Positions 52,844-63,176 of a stretch of 64,000 nucleotides of DNA are shown here, one piece after another. A model generated the notes under the pieces. That model was not told the origin of the DNA, made no database searches, and was given only the letters and a program-made list of their open reading frames with translations. The position numbers were made by a program, and so were the translations under genes. Position 1 is the stretch's first letter, and the number at the start of each line of letters is the position of its first letter. Source of the DNA: SPGG2 sp964194625 (GTDB taxonomy: Bacteria > Pseudomonadota > Gammaproteobacteria > Acidiferrobacterales > SPGG2); contig CAXMNC010000237.1 in NCBI GenBank assembly GCA_964194625.1, positions 1-64,000 of the forward strand. Direction: 5' to 3'.

Positions 52844-53827
52844 ATGCCTATCAACAAAGCCTTTGAGCCCGCATGGTGGCGCCGTGGGCCACACATGCAG
52901 ACCTTATGGCCCACCCTCATCCGACGCAGACCACGCGTACAATTGCGGCACGAGCGCTTGGAGTTGCCGGATGGCGATTTTGTAGACTTGCAGTGGACCG
53001 AGGCACAGACGGGCGCGGTCGTTATTGTCTTGCATGGGCTTGAAGGGTCTTCGAACTCAGCCTATGCACGAGGTCTTCTCAAAGCATTGCAAAGCTGCGG
53101 AATACGCTCGGTGGTTATGCACTTTCGTGGCTGCAGCGGTACCCCTAATCGGCTGCCACGCAGTTATCATTCCGGCGACACGGCCGACTTGGCGTACCTT
53201 GTCAAAACACTAAAGCAGCGGGAACCGGGTGTAATGATTGCCGCAGTGGGCTACTCACTAGGCGGTAACGTTCTTCTAAAGTGGTTGGGAGAAACGGGCA
53301 AACAGACATTACTGACAACAGCGGTTGCCGTATCGGTACCATTTCTGTTGGCATCATCAGCGGATCGGATGGATAAGGGTTTCTCGAGAGTTTACCAATG
53401 GAAGCTCTTGCGCAGCTTGCGGCAAAAAGTCAAACAAAAACTACAACACATGCCGCTTAATGTTCGTACTAGCGATCTAGATTCACTCAAGAACTTTCGT
53501 GCTTTCGATGATGCAGTTACGGCGCCACTGCATGGCTTTAGAGATGTAGAACATTATTACGCTAGCGCGAGCTCGCGGCAGTACCTAAGAAACATAAACG
53601 TTGATACGCTTATCCTACATGCTCGTGACGACCCATTCATGACGGAAGATGCCATACCCACCGCCGAAGAACTGTCAGAGAAAACCGGGCTTGAACTGTA
53701 TCCGTGTGGCGGTCATGTAGGTTTTGTGGCCGGAACCTGGCCTTGGCGTACCGACTACTGGTTGGAAACCCGAATCGCAGAACACCTGATATTGCGATTA
53801 AACATCAACAAAATGGCCACGGCATGA
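52844..53827 (+). CDS. yheT: YheT-like alpha/beta hydrolase
   Basis: A 327-residue AB-hydrolase of the YheT/ABHD group. It begins KAFEPAWWRRGPHMQTLWPT, with LHGLEGSSNSAYARGL, HFRGCSGTPNR, nucleophile in AVGYSLGGNVLLKWLG, acid in HARDDPF and His in GGHVGFV. Function in bacteria is not settled; esterase activity is likely. Start at 52844 or 52823 is unclear, since neither has a strong Shine-Dalgarno. Confidence 0.9.
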   Translation: MPINKAFEPAWWRRGPHMQTLWPTLIRRRPRVQLRHERLELPDGDFVDLQWTEAQTGAVVIVLHGLEGSSNSAYARGLLKALQSCGIRSVVMHFRGCSGTPNRLPRSYHSGDTADLAYLVKTLKQREPGVMIAAVGYSLGGNVLLKWLGETGKQTLLTTAVAVSVPFLLASSADRMDKGFSRVYQWKLLRSLRQKVKQKLQHMPLNVRTSDLDSLKNFRAFDDAVTAPLHGFRDVEHYYASASSRQYLRNINVDTLILHARDDPFMTEDAIPTAEELSEKTGLELYPCGGHVGFVAGTWPWRTDYWLETRIAEHLILRLNINKMATA

Positions 53828-53838
53828 GATTATACTCG

Positions 53839-54357
53839 CTAAGAATCCCAATCGGCCGCAGTGTTTGCTAGAACATCGGCATGCCGGCGGGCTCGTTGAT
53901 GGTCATCGTCGGGAACAGCCTCTATCTCCTCGAGCATACGAATATAGGTTGCGGGCAGCGCGTAGTCCTTGGCGCCTTCGACAACATATTTCTTGTACCA
54001 CGTAAGCGAGGTCAGACTATCGTCGATAAAACGGGGATCCGCTGTATAGGTAAATGCGGTTAGTACCGAGGCGTCGGTGACTATCTCGATTTGTGTGTGG
54101 TTATAGCCGTTACCAAGACCTTCAGCTGCGTCGAGCAAAGGTCTTTCATTCGCATCGATACTAAAGACGACGCCATACACTTCGTCATCGGAAAGGCCAG
54201 TCGGGTGCGCATTGCATTTAGCAGACTCATCTGCGCCCCGTTTGTGGAACTTGAGTACATATCCCGGTAGTTTTCCGACAGCGACAAACCGGGCCGACGG
54301 AACACGCTGCCTCATCCGCGGCCAGTAAAGATTCGAGCCATACGCAAAGTAATTCAT
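53839..54357 (-). CDS. Gamma-glutamylcyclotransferase family protein
   Basis: 172 residues with the AIG2/GGCT fold: MNYFAYGSNLYWPRMRQR forms the substrate loop and Glu79 in DAAEGLG is the expected catalytic acid. Members cleave gamma-glutamyl amino acids or related peptides to 5-oxoproline. The substrate is not readable. It is convergent with the yheT-like gene, with 11 bp between the stops. Confidence 0.88.
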   Translation of the reverse strand: MNYFAYGSNLYWPRMRQRVPSARFVAVGKLPGYVLKFHKRGADESAKCNAHPTGLSDDEVYGVVFSIDANERPLLDAAEGLGNGYNHTQIEIVTDASVLTAFTYTADPRFIDDSLTSLTWYKKYVVEGAKDYALPATYIRMLEEIEAVPDDDHQRARRHADVLANTAADWDS

Positions 54358-54537
54358 GACACTAAACTACTCGCGGGCCCAATGCGCGGTCGTAAAGATT
54401 GTTAAAAAATAAAGGGGTGACGGCCGGACCATGCATGGCGTTGGTATCCGACGTCGCCATGATTTAATTTATAAATCAATAGCTTAAAGCGCTTTGGGCT
54501 CCAATCAACATTGTGGCCGAACCAGGTTACGCCATCA

Positions 54538-56637
54538 TCAATGTTGCGCCGCCTCTTGTTCGACAGCTTTCATGCTAAGCCGAATCCTGCCCTGCTTATC
54601 GACCTCGAGAACTTTCACCTTCACGTTGTCACCTTCCTTGAGCTTGTCACTAACATTTTCGACACGCTCATTGGATATCTGTGAAATATGTACCAGACCG
54701 TCTCGGCCGGGCAAGATCGTGACAAACGCGCCGAAATCCATGAGCTTTGCAACTCTACCCTCATATATCGTACCGACCTCAACATCGGCTGTTAGTTGCT
54801 CGACGCGTCGACGGGCTTCTTGAGCCGCAGCGTTGTCTGCTGAGGCGATCGTAACGGTACCATCGTCGACAATATCGATGATAGCACTCGTCTCTTCACA
54901 GATCGCACGAATCGTTGTTCCGCCTTTGCCAATAACATCGCGAATTCTTTCCGGATTGATCTTGAAGGTAATGATACGGGGCGCATACTCCGAGAGTTCG
55001 GCGCGTGGCTCCGAGATCGCCTGATTCATGACCCCTAGTATCTGCAGGCGACCTTCCTTAGCTTGCTCTAAGGCAGCTTGCATGATCTCCTTTGTGATAC
55101 CCTCGATCTTGATATCCATCTGCAACGCGGTAACACCTTCATTGGTACCCGCAACTTTGAAATCCATATCACCGAGATGATCTTCGTCGCCAAGGATGTC
55201 AGTGAGCACTGCGAAACGATTATCATCTTTAATCAGCCCCATCGCGACGCCCGCTACCGGCGCCTTGGTCTTTACGCCTGCGTCCATGAGCGACAAGCTA
55301 GTACCGCATACTGTCGCCATAGAACTTGAACCATTTGATTCGGTAACCTCAGACACAACCCGAACTACGTAAGGGTACTCATTCATATCTGGCATCACAG
55401 CCGCAATGCCGCGTTTAGCGAGTCGCCCATGACCGATCTCTCGACGTTTGGGTGAACCCACTCTACCGCTTTCGCCGACGCTATAAGGCGGAAAATTGTA
55501 GTGCAGCATAAAGGGTTCTTTGCGTTCTCCCTCGAGTGCATCGATCAGTTGCGCGTCGCGCCCGGTTCCTAGCGTTGTCACTACCAACGCCTGGGTCTCG
55601 CCGCGCGTGAATAGCGCCGAACCGTGGGTGCGTGGTAGCAAGCCGACACGAATGTTGATGGGTCGCACAGTACGGGTATCACGCCCGTCTATACGCGGCT
55701 CACCCTGCAAGATACGGCTGCGCACTATATCTTTTTCTACATCCTTAATGGCACTCTTGATGTTCGCAATGTCTTCGTCACTGTCGTCGGCTCCGGCCAA
55801 CTGTGTAACCGCACGCTCACGTATCTCGGCCAATTTGTTCTGCCGCGCCACCTTTTCCGCTATGCCATAAGCGTTACCGATTTCAGACTCCGTTGCTGCC
55901 CGTACGGACGTTAGCATCGCTGTGTCCTTAGCTGGCGGCTGCCAGTCCCACGATTCTGTTCCAGCTTCCTGCGCTAAGGAACGAATAGCTTCAATCGCTA
56001 TTTTCATCTGCTGGTGGCCGAATAGTACTGCACCAAGCATGACTTCTTCGGTAAGCTCTTTGGCCTCGGATTCAACCATCAACACGGCACCTTCGGTGCC
56101 AGCCACCACTAAATCAAGTTTCGAGTCGGCAAGCTGAGTGTGGGTTGGATTGAGAATATACTCACCACCGGTATAACCGACCCTGGCCGCTCCGATCGGA
56201 CCCCGGAAAGGGGCGCCAGATAAGGATAGCGCGGCTGAAACACCAATAATGGAGATAATGTCGGGGTTGATATCAGGGTCCAGGGATAACACGGTCACAA
56301 TAACCTGAACCTCATTGATGAAACCGTCGGGAAATAAGGGACGTATCGGTCGATCGATCAAACGGCAGGTGAGGATTTCTTTCTCCGAAGGGCGCCCTTC
56401 ACGCTTAAAGAAACCACCTGGTATTCGTCCGGCCGCGAAGGTTTTTTCTTGATAGTCAACGGTAAGCGGAAAGAAATCCTTACCAGCTCTAGGTTCCTTC
56501 TCGGCAACGACAGTAGCAAGCACTACTGTGTCACCCATGCTCGCTACGACTGCGCCGCTCGCCTGTTTCGCGATTTCTCCCGTTTCAAGTGTGATGGTGT
56601 GTTGGCCGTACTGGAAGGATTTAGTGGTTTTGCCCAA
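54538..56637 (-). CDS. pnp: Polyribonucleotide nucleotidyltransferase (PNPase)
   Basis: 3'-to-5' phosphorolytic exonuclease of the RNA degradosome. The 699 residues show two RNase PH domains (KSFQYGQHTITLETG; RTHGSALFTRGETQALV), KH domain with IGKGGTTIRAICEETSA, and an S1 domain ending in VLEVDKQGRIRLSMKA. It follows rpsO by 20 bp, the standard rpsO-pnp pair. Past its end the region 54358-54537 has short AT-rich inverted repeats but no clear terminator. Confidence 0.98.
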   Translation of the reverse strand: MGKTTKSFQYGQHTITLETGEIAKQASGAVVASMGDTVVLATVVAEKEPRAGKDFFPLTVDYQEKTFAAGRIPGGFFKREGRPSEKEILTCRLIDRPIRPLFPDGFINEVQVIVTVLSLDPDINPDIISIIGVSAALSLSGAPFRGPIGAARVGYTGGEYILNPTHTQLADSKLDLVVAGTEGAVLMVESEAKELTEEVMLGAVLFGHQQMKIAIEAIRSLAQEAGTESWDWQPPAKDTAMLTSVRAATESEIGNAYGIAEKVARQNKLAEIRERAVTQLAGADDSDEDIANIKSAIKDVEKDIVRSRILQGEPRIDGRDTRTVRPINIRVGLLPRTHGSALFTRGETQALVVTTLGTGRDAQLIDALEGERKEPFMLHYNFPPYSVGESGRVGSPKRREIGHGRLAKRGIAAVMPDMNEYPYVVRVVSEVTESNGSSSMATVCGTSLSLMDAGVKTKAPVAGVAMGLIKDDNRFAVLTDILGDEDHLGDMDFKVAGTNEGVTALQMDIKIEGITKEIMQAALEQAKEGRLQILGVMNQAISEPRAELSEYAPRIITFKINPERIRDVIGKGGTTIRAICEETSAIIDIVDDGTVTIASADNAAAQEARRRVEQLTADVEVGTIYEGRVAKLMDFGAFVTILPGRDGLVHISQISNERVENVSDKLKEGDNVKVKVLEVDKQGRIRLSMKAVEQEAAQH

Positions 56638-56658
56638 TGCTCTGTCCTCGGTCTCGAT

Positions 56659-56928
56659 TTACTTACGCAGACCGAGTCGCTCAATGAGCGTACGATAGCG
56701 GCCCGCATCTATTCGCTTCAGGTACTCAAGCATTTTCCTTCGCTTGTTGACCATTCGCAACAATCCCAAACGCGAATGACGATCGTGCGGGTGTACTTGA
56801 AAGTGGCCGGATAGCTCGTTGATTCGTGCCGACAACAGGGCTACCTGAACCTCCGGTGAACCAGTGTCACGTTGATGCATCCTATAATCTTCCACAACCT
56901 TGCCTTTATTTCCTGCCGTGAGCACCAT
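56659..56928 (-). CDS. rpsO: Ribosomal protein uS15
   Basis: Primary 16S-binding protein of the small subunit platform, 89 residues. Shows DTGSPEVQVALLSARINEL, HPHDRHSRLGLLRMVNKRRKMLEYL and YRTLIERLGLRK. The 105-bp gap upstream to truB could hold an rpsO-pnp promoter; I see no strong match. Confidence 0.99.
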   Translation of the reverse strand: MVLTAGNKGKVVEDYRMHQRDTGSPEVQVALLSARINELSGHFQVHPHDRHSRLGLLRMVNKRRKMLEYLKRIDAGRYRTLIERLGLRK

Positions 56929-57033
56929 CTAGCATCCCCTCATAACTGCGCAGTCTTGACGTTGTTCATGCCATCCCTCAGAAGGCGCGTATTCTACCGA
57001 TGCCCTAGCGTTCCCTCAACAGAATCTTGGTAA

Positions 57034-57954
57034 TCAATCAGATCGGCTAGATTGCGCCATAAGCCGGCGCGGTGCGACCCGACCGTCATCCAAAACCTGG
57101 CCCATCCCAAGAAAACGTGCGCCCTCACCATATAGTCGGACCCACCCTGGACCATGAGGGTGCCTAACTGATACCGGTTGCCCCCGACATAGGTAGTGCG
57201 CAGCCAAGGGTGTAAGGTGCACATCCGGTAGACTTGAAAGCGCCACGTCTATGGGAAGTAGTAACGCCTCACGCCTCGAGGGCGTGGTAATCGCCCTCAG
57301 TTCGTCCAATCCTGTCGCCCGCTCAACCAAAAGCTCACCTACCGCGAGGCGCCGAAGATTGGCGACATGCGCACCACAGCCAAGCAGTTGGCCCAAATCA
57401 TGCGCTAATGTACGAATGTAGGTCCCCTTGGAGCAGTGAATCTCCAGATCCAAGAGGTCGTCTTTGAAATCTAGGCAATTAATCCGGTAGACCGTAATGC
57501 AACGTGGCTTCCTATCCACATCGACGCCTTTGCGCGCCAATTTGTACAATGGCTTGCCGCCGTACTTGATGGCCGAATACATAGGCGGGATCTGTTCAAT
57601 CTTACCCCCAAATCGACGCACAGCCCGCCTAACAGCCCCCCAGCTTACGCTGACCGGCCGTTTGTCAACAATCTCACCCTCGCTATCGTAAGTACTGGTG
57701 GTTTCACCAAGCTTGAATACAGTCCGGTAGCGCTTGTCCGCATCAAGCAGAAATTGAGATATCTTGGTTGCTTCCCCAAAGCAAATCGGTAATAGGCCGG
57801 TCGCGATAGGATCTAAGCTCCCGGTGTGGCCGGCCTTGCAAGCATTAAAACTCAACTTGCTGGCCTGCAAAGCCTGATTTGAGGTCATCCATGCTGGCTT
57901 GTCGAGCAAAAAAATGCCATCCACATGAACACAGTTTCGACGTCCTCTAGACAA
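57034..57954 (-). CDS. truB: tRNA pseudouridine-55 synthase
   Basis: Makes pseudouridine 55 in the T-loop of tRNAs. The 306 residues have DGIFLLDKPAWMTSNQALQ, the catalytic Asp in GHTGSLDPIATGLLPICFGEATK, and a C-terminal PUA-like domain. It starts with TTG at 57954: the encoded MSRGRRN-VDGIFLLDKP closely parallels the E. coli N-terminus and AAGGA lies just upstream. Twelve bp after rbfA. Confidence 0.97.
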   Translation of the reverse strand: MSRGRRNCVHVDGIFLLDKPAWMTSNQALQASKLSFNACKAGHTGSLDPIATGLLPICFGEATKISQFLLDADKRYRTVFKLGETTSTYDSEGEIVDKRPVSVSWGAVRRAVRRFGGKIEQIPPMYSAIKYGGKPLYKLARKGVDVDRKPRCITVYRINCLDFKDDLLDLEIHCSKGTYIRTLAHDLGQLLGCGAHVANLRRLAVGELLVERATGLDELRAITTPSRREALLLPIDVALSSLPDVHLTPLAAHYLCRGQPVSVRHPHGPGWVRLYGEGARFLGMGQVLDDGRVAPRRLMAQSSRSD

Positions 57955-57966
57955 CGTCCTTATCCC

Positions 57967-58338
57967 TTAATCGGTTTCGTTTTGTTTATCTTGCGCGCGC
58001 GCGCTGTCAATAAGGCTCGAGAGCGCAGCTCCCCTTTCAACCGACTCATCATAAAAGAAACGTAACGCCGGCACACCACGCAATGTGAGTCGATCCATCA
58101 ACTGTCGACGCAGAAAGTGTGCTGCCTTGTTCAGCGCGGTAACACTAGGCTTGACGCTTTGGGCACCGGCTAGGCATGTAAAGTAAACCTTGGCCGAAGA
58201 AAGGTCACGAGCAACCTCCGTGGCGGTGAGCGTCACCCCTTGTACCCGCGGATCATTGAGTTCGTGTTGAATTAGGACCGCTAACTCCCGCTTAAGCAGT
58301 TCAGCCACGCGTCGTCGGCGGTTCGAATCTTGATGCAT
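57967..58338 (-). CDS. rbfA: Ribosome-binding factor A
   Basis: 30S maturation factor with a KH-like fold, 123 residues. Shows RVAELLKRELAVLIQHELNDPRV and DLSSAKVYFTCL, with LRFFYDESVERG near the end. Sits between infB and truB as in most proteobacteria. Confidence 0.97.
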   Translation of the reverse strand: MHQDSNRRRRVAELLKRELAVLIQHELNDPRVQGVTLTATEVARDLSSAKVYFTCLAGAQSVKPSVTALNKAAHFLRRQLMDRLTLRGVPALRFFYDESVERGAALSSLIDSARAQDKQNETD

Positions 58339-58404
58339 TGATACTGACCCATTTCGAACAAGTTCATTGCCACCTTGTTCGCACCCAAAAACTGTTAGGA
58401 ACTG

Positions 58405-60882
58405 CTAAGTGGACCGCGCCACCTCGATTCGTTCATAGACTTCGATCTGGTCGCCCACTTTGACGTCATTATAGTTCTTCACGCCGATACCACACTCCAA
58501 TCCTGCCTTAACCTCACCGGCGTCCTCTTTAAAGCGACGCAATGACTCGAGCTCACCCTCGAAGACAACGACATTATCTCGCAACACGCGAATCGGCCAA
58601 TTGCGTTTGACCGCCCCTTCTGTGACGTAACAACCTGCAATCGCTCCAATTTTCCTCACTCGAAAAACATCCCGCACTTCGGCCAAGCCGACAATCTGTT
58701 CTCGGATCTGAGGTTGGCGCAACCCTTCGATAGCATCCTTGATATCGTCTATGGCGTCGTAGATAACATTATAATAGTGAACATCCACACCTTCGCTTTC
58801 GATCAGTTTTCTTGTTGCACTATCGGCTCTAACATTAAAACCGATTATGATCGCCTGCGAAGCAACTGCTAGATTCACATCGGACTCGCTGATTGCACCC
58901 ACCATCCCATGAACGACTTTTACTTTCACTTCTTCGTTAGATAGTTTTTCGAGCGTATCGGCAAGTGCCTCCACAGATCCCTGAACATCCGTCTTTATAA
59001 GCAAGTTCAAGGTCTTGAATTCACCTTCTTGCATCTGTTCGAAGACATTGGCCAGTTTTGCTGCCTGCTGGCGCGCGAGCTTGGAATCTTTGCTTTGATC
59101 TTGGCGATACAACGCGATTTCCCGGGCCTTGCGGTCACTCTCAACGCTGACAACGTCATCGCCGGCACTAGGTACCCCGGACAATCCTTGTATCGCCACT
59201 GGGATAGAAGGTCCAGCTTCTTTTATCGCCTTACCATTCTCATCGAGCATGGCGCGGACGCGACCATATTCGCTACCAGCCAAGACAATATCGCCCTTGC
59301 GCAAAACCCCCTGTTGTACAAGTAGCGTCGCCACCGGCCCACGTCCCTTATCGAGCTGCGCTTCAATGACAGTTCCCGACGCGGGACCGACGTTAACGGC
59401 CTTTAACTCGAGCAACTCGGCCTGAAGCAAGATCGCATCAAGTAGCTCATTGATCCCCTCGCCTGTCTTGGCAGATACATTGACAAACAGGTCTTCACCA
59501 CCGAATTGTTCGGAGATGACCTCGTGCTTGGTCAGCTCTTGTTTCATGCGCTCCGGATCCGCTTCGGGCTTATCGATCTTATTCACCGCGACCACGATCG
59601 AAACACCGGCCTCTCGAGCGTGGTGAATGGCTTCAACCGTCTGCGGCATGACACCATCGTCCGCGGCCACTACCAGGATCACTAAATCGGTGGCCTTCGC
59701 ACCGCGCGCACGCATCGCCGTAAACGCCTCGTGCCCCGGCGTATCGAGAAAAGTCACGACCCCCTTTTCTGTCTTTACATGGTAGGCACCGATGTGTTGC
59801 GTGATGCCGCCGGCTTCACCACTTGCTACCCGCGTTTTGCGAATATAGTCGAGCAACGATGTCTTGCCGTGATCCACGTGACCCATAACGGTGACGACGG
59901 GTGGACGCGGTTCAGCGTCGGCGGCTATCCGTGTCGTATCCGTCAGCAGTGCCTCAGGGCTTGTTGGTCGCGCTTCCTTAACCGAGTGACCTATTTCCTC
60001 GACGACGATCGTCGCCGTATCGCGATCCAATACCTGATTGATGGTCACCATACTGCCGAGACCCATCAGCACCTTTATAACCTCGACCGCCTTTACCGAC
60101 ATCTTTTGCGCGAGTTCGGCTACCGTGATGGTCTCGGGCAACACAACATCGCGCACGACCGGCTGCGTTGGTTTCTCGAAAGCATGCTGACCCGACATAC
60201 TGGTGACGACCGCCTTTTTGGAGATAGGTCGCGTCCGCCGACGACTCCTTTTGCCGTCGGCCACGTGTAACTCGACTCGCTCCGGTTCTTCTGGCCTTTT
60301 TGCCTTCCGTTTTCTCTCCTTTTTCTCCTTTGGCGTAGCACTCCGTTCTTCTTTTGGTGGTGGGGTCACCTCAGGTACAAGTGCCACAATCGGCTCAACG
60401 TCCGGCGCCAACTCTTCCTTGGCACTTGGCTCTTGTGAAACAGGTTCTGTGGCGGGCTGTTCCGACTGTGCGGTAACGTCCTCGGTGACCGTATCAGGGG
60501 CAGGCTTCGCCTCTGCCACAACTGGTAGTTGTTGCTCTTCTGGCTCAATCACCGGTGGTTCGACAGCTGGTGTTGGCTCAATCTCCGCCCGTTTAACGAA
60601 CGTACGGCGTTTGCGCACCTCCACCTGAACCGTGTACCTCGCCCCTGACCTTGGATTCTGCGTAATCTGGCTAGTCGATTTGCGCTTTACGGAAATCTTT
60701 TTGCGCGTTGGCGCTTGTTCTTCCCCGCCCCGTAGAAAACTAAGCAAAGTCACCTTTTCTTCTTCGCTGAGTGCGTCGGCAGGAGTTTTACCATCTATGC
60801 CAGCAGCATTGAGCTGTCGTAGCAATGTCTCGGAAGGTACCCCGATTCGTTCAGCAAACGCCTTTACGGTGATCTGCGCCAT
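58405..60882 (-). CDS. infB: Translation initiation factor IF-2
   Basis: GTPase that brings fMet-tRNA to the 30S subunit. The 825-residue protein has an N-terminal MAQITVKAFAERIGVPSETLL domain and a long Pro/Glu-rich charged linker. The G domain carries GHVDHGKTSLLDYIR, DTPGHEAFTAMRARG and VNKIDKP; domains II-IV end in GVKNYNDVKVGDQIEVYE. Shorter internal-start forms, as in E. coli, are possible and not decided here. Lies 7 bp from nusA. Confidence 0.98.
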   Translation of the reverse strand: MAQITVKAFAERIGVPSETLLRQLNAAGIDGKTPADALSEEEKVTLLSFLRGGEEQAPTRKKISVKRKSTSQITQNPRSGARYTVQVEVRKRRTFVKRAEIEPTPAVEPPVIEPEEQQLPVVAEAKPAPDTVTEDVTAQSEQPATEPVSQEPSAKEELAPDVEPIVALVPEVTPPPKEERSATPKEKKERKRKAKRPEEPERVELHVADGKRSRRRTRPISKKAVVTSMSGQHAFEKPTQPVVRDVVLPETITVAELAQKMSVKAVEVIKVLMGLGSMVTINQVLDRDTATIVVEEIGHSVKEARPTSPEALLTDTTRIAADAEPRPPVVTVMGHVDHGKTSLLDYIRKTRVASGEAGGITQHIGAYHVKTEKGVVTFLDTPGHEAFTAMRARGAKATDLVILVVAADDGVMPQTVEAIHHAREAGVSIVVAVNKIDKPEADPERMKQELTKHEVISEQFGGEDLFVNVSAKTGEGINELLDAILLQAELLELKAVNVGPASGTVIEAQLDKGRGPVATLLVQQGVLRKGDIVLAGSEYGRVRAMLDENGKAIKEAGPSIPVAIQGLSGVPSAGDDVVSVESDRKAREIALYRQDQSKDSKLARQQAAKLANVFEQMQEGEFKTLNLLIKTDVQGSVEALADTLEKLSNEEVKVKVVHGMVGAISESDVNLAVASQAIIIGFNVRADSATRKLIESEGVDVHYYNVIYDAIDDIKDAIEGLRQPQIREQIVGLAEVRDVFRVRKIGAIAGCYVTEGAVKRNWPIRVLRDNVVVFEGELESLRRFKEDAGEVKAGLECGIGVKNYNDVKVGDQIEVYERIEVARST

Positions 60883-60889
60883 AGAGAAG

Positions 60890-62395
60890 CTACTTTGCCT
60901 CGTCCTGATTCTCGAACCAAGGTTTTCGCGCCGTCATGATCAACTGTTTCACGCGCCCCTCGTCATCAATGCCTTTGATCTCCATTAACTCATCAACGGA
61001 TTGTTCGGCAAGTTCTTCACGCGTTTTGATGTCGTGGCTGGCTAACAGGTGCGCCGTATGCTCATCCATGCCTTCCATTTCGAGCAAATCGGCATCAGGT
61101 TGGGCCAAGCTAATCTTCTCTTCCACCGCAATGGCATTGGTCAGTAACGCATCGTGGGCACGATTGCGTATTTCGTCAACCAGGCCCTCATCAAAGCCTT
61201 CGACTGTTAGTAATTCTTGCTTGGGTACGTATGCGATCTCATCGAGGTTTGTAAACCCCTCTTGCACGAGGATGGTCGCCACTTCTTCATCGACATCCAA
61301 TTGCTGCATAAAAAGCTGGACCGCGCTGGCCGCGTCCGAAGTTGTCTTTGCGGCCGCGGCCTCTTCAGTCATGATATTCAGCTCCCATCCCGTCAATTCC
61401 GACGCCAACCGGACATTCTGCCCGCCACGGCCAATCGCCTGGGACAGCTGCATCTCATCTACCATCACATCCATGCTGTTGAGTTCTTCGTCAACCATAA
61501 TAGACAACACCTCAGCTGGCGCCAGGGCATTAATCACGAACTGTGCGGGATCTTCGGCCCACTGAATAATATCAACGCGCTCGCCCGCCAATTCGTTTGA
61601 CACGCTTTGCACGCGCGAGCCGCGCATACCGACGCATGCACCGATTGGGTCTATGCGTGGATCATTCGTGCTCACCGCAATCTTAGCGCGAAGACCAGGA
61701 TCACGTGCCGCCGCATGTATATCAATCAGGCTCTCACCTGCCTCCGGTACTTCCAGTTTGAAAAGTTCGATCAGTAAGTTCGGTGCCGTCCGGCTCAAGA
61801 ACAGCTGCGGGCCGCGGGGCACAGATTGGACATCTTCAAGATACGCACGGATACGATCGCCTGGCCGCAATCCTTCGCGTGGGACCATCTTTGTTTTGGA
61901 CAACAACGCCTCGGCATCGCCAAGATCAATGATCACATCCCCACGCTCCATGCGTTTCACAACGCCAGTAACCATTTGGCCTTTGCGTTCTTGATACTGC
62001 TTCACGGTCTGCTCGCGCTCTGCTTCACGCACCTTTTGCAGAATGACCTGTTTGGCAGCCTGTGCCGCGATACGACCAAACTCCACCGGTTCCAGCGGCT
62101 CTTCGATGAATCCCCCGACCTCGATATTGGGGTCGCGCTCTCTCGCCTGGCTCAACGTCCACTGGCGATCCGGAAACTCGATTTCCTCGGAATCATCAGC
62201 AAGCACTTCCCACCGCCGGAATGCATCGTACTCTCCGGTGTCTTGGTGGATGGCAACGCGGGCGTCAATATCATCTTTGTGACGCTTGCGCGTGGCGGTT
62301 GCCAAGGCCGCTTCGATCGCCAGAAAGATGATCTCCTTATCGACGCCTTTATCGCGGGATAGAGCATCCACCATCAACAATACTTCACTACCCAT
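60890..62395 (-). CDS. nusA: Transcription termination/antitermination factor NusA
   Basis: Elongation factor of RNA polymerase. The 501 residues include an N-terminal domain (LMVDALSRDKGVDKEIIF), S1 domain (VTGVVKRMERGDVIIDL), two KH domains (ACVGMRGSRVQSVSNELAGERVD; AIGRGGQNVRLAS) and two acidic C-terminal repeats as in gammaproteobacteria. Between rimP and infB. Confidence 0.98.
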   Translation of the reverse strand: MGSEVLLMVDALSRDKGVDKEIIFLAIEAALATATRKRHKDDIDARVAIHQDTGEYDAFRRWEVLADDSEEIEFPDRQWTLSQARERDPNIEVGGFIEEPLEPVEFGRIAAQAAKQVILQKVREAEREQTVKQYQERKGQMVTGVVKRMERGDVIIDLGDAEALLSKTKMVPREGLRPGDRIRAYLEDVQSVPRGPQLFLSRTAPNLLIELFKLEVPEAGESLIDIHAAARDPGLRAKIAVSTNDPRIDPIGACVGMRGSRVQSVSNELAGERVDIIQWAEDPAQFVINALAPAEVLSIMVDEELNSMDVMVDEMQLSQAIGRGGQNVRLASELTGWELNIMTEEAAAAKTTSDAASAVQLFMQQLDVDEEVATILVQEGFTNLDEIAYVPKQELLTVEGFDEGLVDEIRNRAHDALLTNAIAVEEKISLAQPDADLLEMEGMDEHTAHLLASHDIKTREELAEQSVDELMEIKGIDDEGRVKQLIMTARKPWFENQDEAK

Positions 62396-62415
62396 GCTCG
62401 TTCTCCATTCAATAC

Positions 62416-62871
62416 CTAGAACTTCGGTATAAGCCTGGCCTTCTCAATACGGTCAAAAGCCACATCTAACGTTTCGCCGTCTAGCCCCAGCACCACATGC
62501 TCGGGGGCCACTGCGATCAGGCGCCCCTTAAAGTTCTTTCGACCACTAAGCGGTTGGCCCAACCGCACTTTAATCATCTCGCCGGTGAAACGTGTGAAGT
62601 CTTCCGGTTTAACCAGCGGCCTGTCCAGACCCGGCGAGGACACCTCGAGCGTGTAGCGGCCATCGATCAAATCCTCGACGTCAAGAATCGCGCTCAACTG
62701 GTTACTGACGCGGGCACAGTCATCCACCGTGACCCCGGCCGGACTGTCGATATACACCCGCAACAGGGTGTGCCGACCGGTGCCGGAAAGCTCCACCTCC
62801 ACGAGTTCAAAACCCTGGCCTTGGACACCGGGCTCCAACATCTTACGAAGCTGCGCGCTTGCTACCGCCAT
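62416..62871 (-). CDS. rimP: Ribosome maturation factor RimP
   Basis: Needed for 30S maturation, 151 residues. Shows FELVEVELSGTGRHTLLRVYID, TVDDCARVSNQLSAILD and YTLEVSSPGLDRPL, the family core. First protein gene of the nusA-infB operon, with a strong hairpin 20 bp upstream. Confidence 0.97.
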   Translation of the reverse strand: MAVASAQLRKMLEPGVQGQGFELVEVELSGTGRHTLLRVYIDSPAGVTVDDCARVSNQLSAILDVEDLIDGRYTLEVSSPGLDRPLVKPEDFTRFTGEMIKVRLGQPLSGRKNFKGRLIAVAPEHVVLGLDGETLDVAFDRIEKARLIPKF

Positions 62872-62890
62872 AACTCAGTCCTATACACGC

Positions 62891-62917
62891 AAAAGTGGGC
62901 GTCAAGCCCACTTTTTT
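62891..62917 (-). terminator. Hairpin with T-tracts between tRNA-fMet and rimP
   Basis: AAAAGTGGGC (62891-62900) and GCCCACTTTT (62906-62915) make a perfect 10-bp stem with loop GTCAA. The stem's own U-run follows on the operon strand, so it may act as a partial terminator or attenuator separating tRNA from mRNA levels. Confidence 0.65.
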
Positions 62918-63087
62918 CAAACCCCTTCTTTGTTCTCGCCCCCCAGTGGCGCAGATTATAAGCATTTCCGGGCAAAACTCAACGCTCGGCGCCGCTGGGG
63001 GCGACCCGGCCCTTACCTTTCTGACACAGTGGGCCTAACTTCGCTATGACCCCGGGCCCACGACGGCGGGACCTGAATCGCACTATT

Positions 63088-63164
<77 letters not shown>

Positions 63165-63176
63165 ACGGAATCGCGA

